From NCBI RefSeq assembly GCF_027706845.1, contig NZ_JAQGCZ010000024.1:1-41608 (forward strand): a stretch of DNA of 41,608 nt, in the 5' to 3' direction. Below, piece by piece: positions 9,028 to 17,105 of the stretch. A program made the position numbers and the translations under genes. Source of the stretch: Mycolicibacterium sp. BiH015. GTDB lineage: Bacteria; Actinomycetota; Actinomycetes; Mycobacteriales; Mycobacteriaceae. Position 1 is the stretch's first letter. Each line of letters opens with the position of its first letter. Under the pieces are notes generated by a model that was not told the DNA's origin, made no database searches, and saw nothing but the letters and a program-made list of their open reading frames with translations.

Positions 9028-9699
9028 CTACGCGAAGTTCGCCAGCGCACCGTGGGTGACATGAAGCGTCTGTCCCGTGATGTGCCGAGCTGCCGGGGTG
9101 GTGAGGAACAGGGATAGCCGCGAGATTTCGGCGCTGACCGACGGCGGGGTGGCGGTCAGGCCGTCATAGCCCGGTTCGATGCCGCGGCCGACCGCGACGG
9201 CGTTGACCGTGATGCCTCGGATCCCGAAATGGTTGGCCTGGCCCGCGGTCCAGTCGGACACCGCGGCCTTGATGGCACTGGCGGCACTGCCTTCGCGCGG
9301 AGGATCGGCAATCACGGTGATGATGGATCCACCGGAGCGCATGTGGTCTCCGAGGACCTGCACCGTCAGCATTGCCGAGACCAAATTCGCGTCGAAGAGA
9401 CCACGCCATTCGGCGGCGTGGTCGTCGAGCGTGTAGGCGCGCGGGTCGCCACCGTTCCACGACGGCGCAGGGACGTTGATGATCGTGTCGAGATGAGCGG
9501 GCACCTGGCCGTGCAGTGCGGCAACGGAGGCCGGGTCGGCGTTGTCGAACACCAGAGCGTCCACGTCCAACTCCTTGGCGAGGACTTCGAGATCGTCGCG
9601 GCGGCGGCCCCCGATGACCACCCTGTGTCCGGCTTCGCAGAAGCTTTCGGCGATCGTGCGGCCCAGATCGGTGTCGCATCCCGTGATCAGCACATCCAT
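9028..9699 (-). CDS. SDR-family oxidoreductase (Rv1856c-like)
   Basis: This 223-residue Rossmann protein starts MDVLITGCDTDLGRTIAES. That is a variant glycine-rich NAD(P) motif (GCDTDLG instead of TGxxxGxG). RRRDDLE follows near residue 35, INVPAPSWNGG takes the place of NNAG near 90, and the C-terminus keeps the classical GQTLHVTHG. The usual YxxxK catalytic pair is not evident: where it would be expected the sequence reads SAIKAAVSDWTAGQAN, keeping a Lys but no clear Tyr. It may therefore be a divergent or catalytically atypical SDR. ATG 9699 is chosen because AGGAGG precedes it by 6 bases; the frame runs open further upstream without support. About 100 bases separate it from the next gene. 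Confidence 0.82.
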   Translation of the reverse strand: MDVLITGCDTDLGRTIAESFCEAGHRVVIGGRRRDDLEVLAKELDVDALVFDNADPASVAALHGQVPAHLDTIINVPAPSWNGGDPRAYTLDDHAAEWRGLFDANLVSAMLTVQVLGDHMRSGGSIITVIADPPREGSAASAIKAAVSDWTAGQANHFGIRGITVNAVAVGRGIEPGYDGLTATPPSVSAEISRLSLFLTTPAARHITGQTLHVTHGALANFA

Positions 9700-10094
9700 C
9701 GACGACCTCCTGTTGTGTTCGACGCTGAACCCAGCGAGCGCCGCCCATGTTACTGGACAGTAGCTAGATCGGGAACCCGGCGCGCCGCCCATCGATGCCG
9801 GCCATCGGACGGCCCGGCCGGACGTGCGGTCAGGGCGACGAAGGTCGCACCATCGGCCGTGGGCGCACCACCTCCGTAACGGTGCCCCGGACGTGTTCGA
9901 TGGAAAGGTAGGACTTCGGTATCGACCAACTTCACACACGACACCCCCCGCACCCCGTGTGGGCGGTGCCGCATGTCAGCTAACACATGAAAGCTGTTGA
10001 TCTGCTGCGATATTGCTTGCAGCAATATAACAATTGAGCACATTTTGACCACCCCACACTTGCGTCACGGCTGCAACACGGTAGTTTCTTCCCC
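9700..10094 (+). promoter_or_regulatory. 395-bp intergenic region with apa promoter area and palindrome 10010-10028
   Basis: No gene is supported here. The left half is ordinary GC-rich sequence. The right part, ~9980-10050, is markedly AT-richer and contains a perfect inverted repeat, ATATTGC-TTGCA-GCAATAT (10010-10028), ~67 bp upstream of the apa start. In M. tuberculosis modABC occupies this interval; none of it is present here. The AT-rich island is the most likely promoter/operator for apa. Confidence 0.45.
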
Positions 10095-11111
10095 ATGGAT
10101 CAGCCGGATGTGCATCCTCACCGCACCACGGGCGTGCCGACGCCGTTTCGCCGCTCGGCACTGACAGGCGCCGCCGCCGCACTCGCGGCCGTGCTGGCGC
10201 TGCCTGCTGTGGCATACGCCCAGCCGGCGCCACCCCCGTCGCCCACCCCACCGCCGCCCGCGGTCGAGGCTCCCCAAGCGCCACCGCCGCCGGCCGACCC
10301 GAACGCTCCGCCGCCTCCGCCGGTGGATCCGAACGCTCCGCCGCCTCCACCGGTGGATCCGAACGCGCCGCCTCCGCCGGCAGATCCCAACGCTCCGGTA
10401 CCTCCGCCCCCCGAACCCGGCCGCGTCGACAACGCCGCCGGTGGGTTCAGCTATGTCGTACCCGCGGGATGGAAAGTTTCGGATGCCACCCAGATTTCGT
10501 ACGGTCAGGCTCTGCTGACCAAGCTGCCGCCCGAGGGCTCGCCGCCCGATGCCCAGCCGCCGAACGACACCAGCGTGCTGCTGGGCCGGCTGGACCTGAA
10601 GCTGTTCGCCGGTGCGGAGACCGACAACACGAAGGCGGCTCAGCGGCTCGCGTCGGACATGGGCGAGTTCTTCATGCCGTTCCCGGGCACGCGGATCAAC
10701 CAGCAGACCGTCCCGCTGGACGCCAACGGAATGACGGGCGTCGCGTCGTACTACGAGGTGAAGTTCACCGACACCAACAAGCCGAACGGCCAGATCTGGG
10801 CTGGTGTGGTGGGTGCGCCGACCGCTCCCGGTACGCCGCGCGGCCAGCGCACGCCGGAACGGTGGTTCGTGGTCTGGCTGGGCACGGCGACCAACCCGGT
10901 GCCGCAGGCCGAGGCCGTCACGTTGGCGAACTCCATCCGGCCCTGGACCCCTCCACCGCCTCCGCCGCCGCCGGATCCGAACGCGCCTCCGCCGCCGCCG
11001 GACCCCAACGCGCCCCCGCCCGATCCGAACGCACCGCCGCCGCGGCCCGCCGTGGGCGTCCCGGTTCCGGTCGATCCGAACACCGCGCCGGGAATGCTGC
11101 CGCCCGCCTGA
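10095..11111 (+). CDS. apa: Secreted Ala/Pro-rich antigen Apa (fibronectin attachment protein, MPT32/ModD)
   Basis: This 338-residue exported protein starts with a basic n-region (RRSAL) and a hydrophobic Ala-rich core ending AVAYAQPAP, a signal peptide cleaved near residue 42. The mature N-terminus is Pro-rich with DPNAPPPPP-type repeats (~residues 68-106). A compact central domain follows, starting GGFSYVVPAGWKVSDA (~residue 116) and reaching WTPPPP (~residue 283). A second Pro-rich tail repeats DPNAPPP. In pathogenic mycobacteria Apa is an O-mannosylated glycoprotein that binds fibronectin and host lectins; the Pro/Ala/Thr-rich ends here would suit that. The gene sits upstream of the Rv1861 and adhA homologues as in M. 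tuberculosis. A GCCGGC hairpin follows the stop. Confidence 0.93.
   Translation: MDQPDVHPHRTTGVPTPFRRSALTGAAAALAAVLALPAVAYAQPAPPPSPTPPPPAVEAPQAPPPPADPNAPPPPPVDPNAPPPPPVDPNAPPPPADPNAPVPPPPEPGRVDNAAGGFSYVVPAGWKVSDATQISYGQALLTKLPPEGSPPDAQPPNDTSVLLGRLDLKLFAGAETDNTKAAQRLASDMGEFFMPFPGTRINQQTVPLDANGMTGVASYYEVKFTDTNKPNGQIWAGVVGAPTAPGTPRGQRTPERWFVVWLGTATNPVPQAEAVTLANSIRPWTPPPPPPPPDPNAPPPPPDPNAPPPDPNAPPPRPAVGVPVPVDPNTAPGMLPPA
10296..10412 (+). repeat. ~30-bp tandem repeats inside apa (DPNAP units)
   Basis: There are four consecutive units: 10296-10325, 10326-10355, 10356-10382 (27 bp) and 10383-10412. Each begins GAYCCSAACGC and encodes Asp-Pro-Asn-Ala-Pro followed by a proline run. Units 1 and 2 differ at only two bases. 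A shorter, degenerate set lies in the 3' end of the same gene (~10975-11040). Such in-frame repeats can gain or lose units between strains. Confidence 0.8.
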
Positions 11112-11117
11112 TCTCAG

Positions 11118-11132
11118 GCCGGCGCGGCCGGC
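11118..11132 (+). terminator. Hairpin after apa
   Basis: GCCGGC-GCG-GCCGGC is a perfect 6-bp inverted repeat seven bases after the apa stop. It lacks a following T-run and the loop is very short, so termination is only a possibility. Confidence 0.3.
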
Positions 11133-11248
11133 ACATCGTTGCCGTATCTGCTCCCGTTTGCATGGCCGTTTCGTTACCTGAGATCGGTATACCTGGGTGA
11201 TGGCCCGGGTGCGGCCGCACCGGGGCCGGCTGGCGACAGGAGACCCCC

Positions 11249-11557
11249 ATGGACGTGCTCGCTGCAACTGAAATCCTGGCCCGTTCGACGACGCTGACCA
11301 GCGTGGGTTGGATCGGCTACATCATCATCGGCGCGATTGCGGGATGGATCGCGGGCAAGATCGTCAAAGGATCGGGATCCGGCATCCTGATGAACATCGT
11401 CATCGGCATCGTCGGCGCCCTGATCGGCGGCTTCCTGCTGAGTTTTTTCCTGGACACCGCAGGCGGTGGCTGGTGGTTCACGCTGTTCACCGCCATCCTC
11501 GGATCCGTGATCCTGCTGTGGATCGTCGGCAAAGTGCAGGGCCGGTCGCGCGTCTGA
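11249..11557 (+). CDS. Small GlsB/YeaQ/YmgE-family membrane protein (Rv1861-like)
   Basis: This 102-residue protein has three hydrophobic helices: ~19-38 (WIGYIIIGAIAGWIAGKI), ~46-69 (ILMNIVIGIVGALIGGFLL) and ~77-95 (FTLFTAILGSVILLWIVG). The glycine-rich GxxGG pattern in helix 2 and the short basic tail are typical of the transglycosylase-associated/YmgE family, whose biochemical role is not established. A clear AGGAG precedes the ATG. The alcohol dehydrogenase gene starts 11 bp after its stop, so the two probably share a transcript. Confidence 0.85.
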   Translation: MDVLAATEILARSTTLTSVGWIGYIIIGAIAGWIAGKIVKGSGSGILMNIVIGIVGALIGGFLLSFFLDTAGGGWWFTLFTAILGSVILLWIVGKVQGRSRV

Positions 11558-11568
11558 CCCGTCCCGTG

Positions 11569-12579
11569 ATGCGCGCGTGGCAGGTGCGCCGGCCCGGCCC
11601 CATGTCGACGTCCCCGCTGACACTCGCCCGCGTGCCAGTTCCGGAGCCCGGCCCCGGCGAACTTCTGGTGGCGGTGCGCGCGTGCGGGGTGTGTCGCACC
11701 GATCTGCACGTCACCGAAGGCGACCTCCCCGTGCACCGGCCCCACGTCACGCCGGGGCACGAGGTCGTCGGCGAGGTCGTCGGAATAGGGGACGGCGTCA
11801 CCTCATTCGCCCCGGGCGACCGGGTCGGTGTCGCGTGGCTGCGCCACACATGCGGGTCGTGCCGATTCTGTCTGCGCGGCAGGGAGAACCTGTGTCCGGC
11901 ATCCCGCTACACCGGTTGGGATGCCGACGGCGGCTACGCTGAATTCACCACGGTGCCAGCGGCTTTCGCGTTGCCGCTACCCGAGGGATACGCCGACGCG
12001 GCGCTGGCGCCGTTGCTGTGCGCCGGCATCATCGGATACCGCGCACTGCTGCGCGCCGACCTGCCCGAGAAGGGACGGTTGGGCATCTACGGCTTTGGCG
12101 GCAGTGCGCACCTGACCGCTCAGGTGGCCATCGCCCAGGGTGCCGAGGTGCATGTCATGACGCGCGGGCAGCAGGCTCGGGAACTGGCTCTGGCCCTCGG
12201 CGCCGTGTCGGCTCAGGGCGCAACGGATATGCCGCCGGTGGCCCTCGACGCCGCGATCCTGTTCGCTCCGGTGGGCGATCTCGTCCTGCCGGCGCTGGAG
12301 GCCCTTGATCGCGGCGGCACGCTGTCGATCGCCGGCATACACCTCAGCGACATCCCCGCCCTTAACTATCAGCGCCATCTCTTCCAGGAGCGCCAGGTGC
12401 GCTCGGTGACGTCGAACACCCGCGCCGACGCCTACGCGTTCCTCGACTTCGCAGGCCGCCACCGCCTGGAGGTCACCAGCCCGCAGTACCCGCTCGACCG
12501 TGCCGATGTCGCCCTTGCCGATCTGAGTGCAGGCCGGATCTCGGGGGCGGCCGTCTTGACCGTCGAGCCCAGCGGCTAG
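11569..12579 (+). CDS. adhA: Zinc-binding alcohol dehydrogenase (AdhA-like)
   Basis: This 336-residue medium-chain dehydrogenase/reductase has catalytic-zinc ligand Cys42 in CGVCRTDLH, His64-Glu65 in PGHEVVGEV, and the structural-zinc Cys quartet C95, C98, C101 and C109 (CGSCRFCLRGRENLC). The nucleotide fold carries IYGFGGSAH in place of GxGxxG near residue 170. It would oxidise alcohols or reduce aldehydes with NAD(H). The frame is open back to 11308, overlapping the previous gene; ATG 11569 gives the family N-terminus MRAWQV and sits 11 bp after the upstream stop (GTG 11566 is possible). Its TAG is shared with the convergent gene through CTAG. Position and family match Rv1862. Confidence 0.9.
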   Translation: MRAWQVRRPGPMSTSPLTLARVPVPEPGPGELLVAVRACGVCRTDLHVTEGDLPVHRPHVTPGHEVVGEVVGIGDGVTSFAPGDRVGVAWLRHTCGSCRFCLRGRENLCPASRYTGWDADGGYAEFTTVPAAFALPLPEGYADAALAPLLCAGIIGYRALLRADLPEKGRLGIYGFGGSAHLTAQVAIAQGAEVHVMTRGQQARELALALGAVSAQGATDMPPVALDAAILFAPVGDLVLPALEALDRGGTLSIAGIHLSDIPALNYQRHLFQERQVRSVTSNTRADAYAFLDFAGRHRLEVTSPQYPLDRADVALADLSAGRISGAAVLTVEPSG

Positions 12580-13055
12580 AGCGCGGCAAGGGCGGCGCCC
12601 AGTCGGCCCCGGAGATCGCCACGGCCATACCGGTACAGCGGCCCCACGCCGTCGGACAGCAGAAGCCGAAGTCGCGCCATCCCGCGTTCGCCGACGGGTC
12701 CGGCTGATTCCAGCCGTCCTGCGATCCGACCCATCAGGTCGGAGGCCGCTCGAATTCCGTCGGCGTCGAGGGCGATGCGCAACGACACTGTGGGTGAGAG
12801 AGATTCCTCGACGCAACGGCGCAGTGTGCTCGCGACCGCGCGACGCTCGCGCCGCGAGATCAGCCTGTCGCGATGCGCGCGCAGCGAACTGCCCGGCGCA
12901 GACGGCACGCCGACGGAGAGTCGGCGGTCGTAGGCGTGCGCCCGGACCCGGGCGACCAAGCGGGCCGTCAGCGCGGGCCGCCGGTCTCGCGGAAACAAGG
13001 AATGTACCGGTTGCCCAGCGGCGAGGACCTCCGGAGGGATTCGGTGGGCGGGCAT
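12576..13055 (-). CDS. Hypothetical basic protein, 159 aa
   Basis: I do not recognise this family. The product is Arg/Ala/Leu-rich, mostly predicted helical, without signal peptide, membrane span or Cys motif. It contains a basic stretch (RAHRDRLISRRERRAVAS) near residue 65-85. ATG 13055 is chosen because AGAGGA lies ten bases upstream; GTG 13064 would add three residues. It is divergent from the CGNR regulator across a ~100-bp region with paired palindromes (13073-13135), so the two genes are probably co-regulated. Its stop overlaps the convergent adhA stop. The codon pattern resembles that of its neighbours. Confidence 0.7.
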   Translation of the reverse strand: MPAHRIPPEVLAAGQPVHSLFPRDRRPALTARLVARVRAHAYDRRLSVGVPSAPGSSLRAHRDRLISRRERRAVASTLRRCVEESLSPTVSLRIALDADGIRAASDLMGRIAGRLESAGPVGERGMARLRLLLSDGVGPLYRYGRGDLRGRLGAALAAL

Positions 13056-13072
13056 GGTCTTCACATCCTCTA

Positions 13073-13135
13073 GTAGTGACTACCGAGAACGCTATACCGG
13101 TCACGCATGACTGGTCAAGCGGTTTCAGTAGTCAC
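13073..13135. promoter_or_regulatory. Paired palindromes in a divergent promoter
   Basis: The region between the starts of the divergent genes at 13055 (-) and 13155 (+) contains GTAGTGACTAC (13073-13083), a perfect palindrome around a central G, and GTAGTCAC (13128-13135), the inverted partner of its right half. Between them lies a second imperfect inverted repeat, ACCGGTCA-cgca-TGACTGGT (13096-13115). Nested symmetry in a short divergent gap is typical of an operator for one of the flanking products; the CGNR protein is the natural candidate. Confidence 0.5.
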
Positions 13136-13154
13136 GGGTGGTACCCTAGTCCGC

Positions 13155-13778
13155 GTGACCATCCACTGGCCGGGTGACGATGAAGACAAGCCCGCGCCCC
13201 CGCCGCTGCGTCGCGTCCAGGCACTCGTCAACACCGTCGAGCGGCCCGATGGGGCAGACCGGCTGGCCGAGGCCGCCGACGCACGGTCCTGGCTCGTCGA
13301 CAACGAACTGCTGGGCCCGCGGGCCGAGGTGACAGCGGCCGATCTGAAACTGGTGCGGGAGGTTCGGGAGGCTCTGCGGGCATTGCTGGTCCACAACGCC
13401 GGCGGCCCCGCTCCGACGCGGGACACTCTGGCCGCCCTGCGGCGTATCACGGCACCGGTTACACCTGCGGTCGGTGAGGACGGTTCGGTGGCCCTGGTGA
13501 CCGACCGCGGCGACGTGGTCAGCCGCCTCGCGGAACTGCTCGTGGTGGTGCGGGACGCCCAGCGCGACGGCAGCTGGGCACGGCTCAAGGCATGCGGCAA
13601 CGACGAGTGCCGCTGGGCGTTCTACGATGCCTCGCGCAACCGCGGCGGGACATGGTGCGACATGGCCACCTGCGGCAACAAGCTCAAGAACCGAGAGTTC
13701 AGGGCCCGACGACGAGCGGCGCCGCCGATCAGCTCAGATGCCACACCAACGCGGCCGCCAAGGCGCCGAGCCCGTTGA
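13155..13778 (+). CDS. CGNR zinc-finger / ABATE-domain regulator
   Basis: This 207-residue protein has an N-terminal ABATE-type helical domain (~25-140) and a C-terminal CGNR zinc finger. The finger reads CGNDECRWAFYDASRNR followed by WCDMATCGNK, giving a C-x4-C pair and a second C-x4-C pair (~residues 148-175). This fold is found in stress-linked putative transcription factors. GTG 13155 starts VTIHWPGDDE; upstream in-frame codons from 13107 run through the operator-like region and lack support. The 3' end overlaps the convergent CPBP protease gene by 50 bp. Its tail after the zinc finger is Arg/Pro-rich and low in complexity, partly dictated by that overlap. Confidence 0.85.
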   Translation: MTIHWPGDDEDKPAPPPLRRVQALVNTVERPDGADRLAEAADARSWLVDNELLGPRAEVTAADLKLVREVREALRALLVHNAGGPAPTRDTLAALRRITAPVTPAVGEDGSVALVTDRGDVVSRLAELLVVVRDAQRDGSWARLKACGNDECRWAFYDASRNRGGTWCDMATCGNKLKNREFRARRRAAPPISSDATPTRPPRRRAR

Positions 13779-14490
13779 GCGACCAGTGCAGGGCGATCGG
13801 CGCGATCAGACTGCCACTGCGGCGGCGCAGCCAGGTGAAGACGAAACCCGCCGCGGCCGTGGCGATGACGGCACCCACGACCCCGGCGACCATGCCGAAC
13901 ACTCCGCCGCCGAGAATCTTGGTGAACCCGACGTTGCTCGCTGTCAAACCCAGCGACGTCGCGATGTGCCACAGCCCGAACAGCAGCGAGCCCGCCGCGG
14001 CCACCCCACGCCAGCCCCAGGCTCGGTCCAGCGCTCCGTGCAGCACACCCCGGAACGCCAGCTCCTCGGGGATCACGGTCTGCAGCGGGATGATGATCAT
14101 CGACGCGAGTAGCGCGCCCGACAGCGTCGCGTAGTTGTCGTTGAGGAACATCGGCCGCGTCCACGGCAGCAGGGCGCCGATCGCGATCACGGTGCCGACG
14201 ACCGCGACCGCACCCAGCGCGTAGCCGGCTCCGGTTCGCCAGTGCTCGCGGCCGAGGCCGAGTTCGGACCACCCGAGGCCCCGGGAACGGACCAGCATCA
14301 GCAGACCCACCGCGGCGGCGGGGACGACGGCCACGTTGGCCCACGGTGTGGTGAAATGCGCGACCAGGTTCGACAACGCCAACACCACGACCACAATCGC
14401 GATGTCGACGTAGATCCGGAAGTGGTGCAGCGCCGCCAATTGAGCGACCACGGGGTGGGCCTCTTCGGGCGCGGCGACGGCGTCAGACAT
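13729..14490 (-). CDS. CPBP-family intramembrane metalloprotease
   Basis: This 253-residue multispanning protein has about seven hydrophobic helices. The CAAX-protease/bacteriocin-processing motifs are present: EELAFRG (EExxxR) near residue 141, FGLWH (FxxxH) near 171 and HWSLNG (HxxxN/D) near 238. These Glu and His residues form the metal site in the membrane. The family includes prenyl-CAAX endopeptidases and bacteriocin-immunity proteins, but the substrate here is unknown. It may correspond to the integral membrane protein Rv1863c. It overlaps the 3' end of the CGNR gene by 50 bp. The phosphoketolase gene lies ~37 bp downstream of its start on the same strand, so it probably belongs to that transcript. 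Confidence 0.85.
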   Translation of the reverse strand: MSDAVAAPEEAHPVVAQLAALHHFRIYVDIAIVVVVLALSNLVAHFTTPWANVAVVPAAAVGLLMLVRSRGLGWSELGLGREHWRTGAGYALGAVAVVGTVIAIGALLPWTRPMFLNDNYATLSGALLASMIIIPLQTVIPEELAFRGVLHGALDRAWGWRGVAAAGSLLFGLWHIATSLGLTASNVGFTKILGGGVFGMVAGVVGAVIATAAAGFVFTWLRRRSGSLIAPIALHWSLNGLGALAAALVWHLS

Positions 14491-14527
14491 AACCGCACCA
14501 GGGTACCGGCTGATTCGCTGCGGTCAG

Positions 14528-17044
14528 CTATTCGTTGTCGCCGCCGGTGGCAGAGGTGGAATCGGCGGCCGACGTGCCGAAGCCGGACTCCCTGGCGGCG
14601 GGCCACACCCAGTCCTTGACCTCGGGGACGTCGTCGCCGAATTGACGGGTGTACTCCCGCGCCGCGATGCGCTTGTCGGACATCTGCTGACGCAGCGTGG
14701 CGCACCTCGAGCCCAGCGACGGTACGCGGTCGATGACATCCATGACCAGGTGGTAGCGGTCGAGATCGTTGAGCATCACCATGTCGAACGGGGTAGTGGT
14801 GGTGCCCTCCTCCTTGTAGCCGCGCACATGGAGGTTGTTGTGACCGGCGCGACGGTACGTCAGCCGGTGGATCAGCCAGGGGTAGCCGTGATAAGCGAAG
14901 ATGACCGGCTTGTCGGTGGTGAAGATCATGTCGAAATCGCGGTCGGGCAGCCCGTGCGGATGCTCGGTGTCGTCCTGGAGCCGCATCAGGTCGACGACGT
15001 TGACGAACCGCACCTTGAGATCGGGCAGGTGCTCGCGCAGGATGTCGGCGGCCGCCAGCGCCTCCAGCGTCGGGATATCGCCCGCGGAGGCCAGGACCAC
15101 GTCGGGATCTGTGCCGAGCACCTCTGAACCCGCCCACTCCCAGATGCCCAGACCCCGGGTGCAGTGAGCGACGGCCTGGTCCATCGGGAGGAAGTTCGGG
15201 GACGGTTGCTTGCCGGAGACGACCACGTTGACGTACTGGCGCGACCGCAGGCAGTGGTCGTAGGTCGACAGCAGCGTGTTGGCGTCCGGCGGCAGATAGA
15301 CACGCACGACCTTCGCGCTCTTGTTGACGACGTGGTCGATGAAGCCGGGATCCTGATGCGAGAATCCGTTGTGATCCTGCCGCCAGACATGGCTGGACAG
15401 AAGGTAGTTGAGGCTCGCGATGGGCCGCCGCCACGGAATGTGGTTGGTCACCTTGAGCCACTTCGCATGCTGGTTCAGCATCGAGTCGACGATGTGGATG
15501 AAGGCCTCGTAACAGTTGAAGAGGCCGTGCCGGCCCGTGAGCAGGTAGCCCTCCAGCCAGCCCTGGCACTGATGCTCCGACAGCATCTCCACCACCCTGC
15601 CGACCCGCTCGAGGTGCTCGTCGACCTCGGGGCCGACGAATTCGGCGTTCCACTGCTTGCCGGTGGCGTCGTAGACGGCTTGAAGCCGGTTCGACGCGGT
15701 CTCGTCAGGCCCGAAGATGCGGAAATTGTCCGGGTTGAGTCGGATCACCTCCGTGAGCCACTGTCCGAGCACGCGCGTCGCTTCGGCGACGGTGGCGCCG
15801 GGGGCGGGCACGTCGACGGCGAAGTCACGGAAGTTGGGCAGGCGTAGGTCTCTGAGCAGCAGCCCGCCGTTGGCGTGCGGGTTGTCGCTCATCCGCAGCT
15901 GCCCGTCGGGTGCCAGGTCGGCGATGTCGGAGCACAGTTTGCCGTCCTCGTCGAACAACTCGCCGGGTCGGTAGGACGACAGCCAGTCGGCGAGGACCCC
16001 GAGGTGCTCGCTCGTATCCCGCGCGCTGGCCAACGGCACCTGGTGCGCGCGCCAGGACCCGGTCGTCTTCTTGCCGTCGATGTAGTCCGGCCCGGTCCAG
16101 CCTTTCGGCGTCCGGAACACGATCATCGGCCACGTCGGCCGCGAATCGTCACCCGCGGCGGCCCGTGCCTTGATGTCGGCGATCTCATCGAGGACATCGT
16201 CGAGCAGCGTGGCGAACCGGCGGTGTGCATCGAAGCGCGAGTCCTGGTCAGCGGACGAGTCGTCGGGCACCTCGAAGAAGTGAGGTTTGTGGCCGTACCC
16301 GACCAGCAGCGCGTGCAATTCCTCGCTCGGTATGCGGGCGAGCAGCGTCGGGTTGGCGATCTTGTAGCCGTTGAGGTGCAGGATCGGCAACACCACGCCG
16401 TCCTTGGCCGCGTTGACCAACTTGTTGGAATGCCAGCTGGTGGCCAACGGTCCGGTTTCGGCCTCGCCGTCGCCGACGACGGCCGCGACCAGCAGATCGG
16501 GATTGTCGAACGCCGCACCGTAGGCGTGCGACAGTGCGTAGCCGAGCTCGCCACCTTCGTGGATGGAACCGGGGGTCTCCGGAGCGACGTGAGACGGTAT
16601 GCCGCCGGGGAACGAGAACTGCCGGAACAGGCGGCGGATGCCTTCGGTGTCCTGGGTGATGTCGGAGTAGATCTCGCTGTACGTACCGTCGAGGTAAGCG
16701 TTGGCGACGAGCCCGGGTCCGCCGTGACCGGGGCCGGTCAGGTAGATCGTCGACTGCTCCCGCTGCTTGATCGCCCGATTGAGGTGGGCGTAGAGGAAGT
16801 TCAACCCCGGCGTGGTGCCCCAGTGGCCGAGCAGGCGCGGCTTGACGTCTTCGCGCGTCAGCGGAGTACGCAGCAACGGGTTGTCGAGCAGATAGATCTG
16901 ACCCACCGAGAGGTAGTTGGCTGCTCGCCACCAGCGATCGATCTGCTCGATTCCCGCCTCGTCCAGCTCCCCGCGGTCCACGGTCTTCCACGCGGCGGTC
17001 GGTGGGGCCTCTGCTGTGGTGGTGCTCGTCATCTCTCCATCCAA
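14528..17044 (-). CDS. xfp: Xylulose-5-P/fructose-6-P phosphoketolase
   Basis: This 838-residue ThDP enzyme cleaves xylulose-5-phosphate (and often fructose-6-phosphate) with phosphate to acetyl phosphate plus glyceraldehyde-3-phosphate or erythrose-4-phosphate. Both family signatures are present: EGGELGY (~residue 167) and GDGEAETGPLATSWHSNK (~190). A ThDP-region motif (LLSSHVWRQDHNGFSHQDPGF) lies near residue 550. Length is normal. GGAG precedes ATG 17044 by four bases; ATG 17032 (MTSTTT) is the alternative. The usual partners ackA or pta are not adjacent. It is divergent from the CoA-transferase gene with only ~60 bp between starts. It sits where M. tuberculosis carries Rv1864c-Rv1865c, so it is an insertion or replacement relative to that species. 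Confidence 0.95.
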   Translation of the reverse strand: MDGEMTSTTTAEAPPTAAWKTVDRGELDEAGIEQIDRWWRAANYLSVGQIYLLDNPLLRTPLTREDVKPRLLGHWGTTPGLNFLYAHLNRAIKQREQSTIYLTGPGHGGPGLVANAYLDGTYSEIYSDITQDTEGIRRLFRQFSFPGGIPSHVAPETPGSIHEGGELGYALSHAYGAAFDNPDLLVAAVVGDGEAETGPLATSWHSNKLVNAAKDGVVLPILHLNGYKIANPTLLARIPSEELHALLVGYGHKPHFFEVPDDSSADQDSRFDAHRRFATLLDDVLDEIADIKARAAAGDDSRPTWPMIVFRTPKGWTGPDYIDGKKTTGSWRAHQVPLASARDTSEHLGVLADWLSSYRPGELFDEDGKLCSDIADLAPDGQLRMSDNPHANGGLLLRDLRLPNFRDFAVDVPAPGATVAEATRVLGQWLTEVIRLNPDNFRIFGPDETASNRLQAVYDATGKQWNAEFVGPEVDEHLERVGRVVEMLSEHQCQGWLEGYLLTGRHGLFNCYEAFIHIVDSMLNQHAKWLKVTNHIPWRRPIASLNYLLSSHVWRQDHNGFSHQDPGFIDHVVNKSAKVVRVYLPPDANTLLSTYDHCLRSRQYVNVVVSGKQPSPNFLPMDQAVAHCTRGLGIWEWAGSEVLGTDPDVVLASAGDIPTLEALAAADILREHLPDLKVRFVNVVDLMRLQDDTEHPHGLPDRDFDMIFTTDKPVIFAYHGYPWLIHRLTYRRAGHNNLHVRGYKEEGTTTTPFDMVMLNDLDRYHLVMDVIDRVPSLGSRCATLRQQMSDKRIAAREYTRQFGDDVPEVKDWVWPAARESGFGTSAADSTSATGGDNE

Positions 17045-17105
17045 CTCCGCATCGGGGTGCGGTCAACTCGTACCCGATGGCGCGCACGTTAATCTTTCTC
17101 CCGTG

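Noticed and set aside
10065..11267. 400-codon minus-strand frame opposite apa
   Set aside because: Arg/Gly-rich composition is the mirror of the Pro/Ala codons of apa; no motif.
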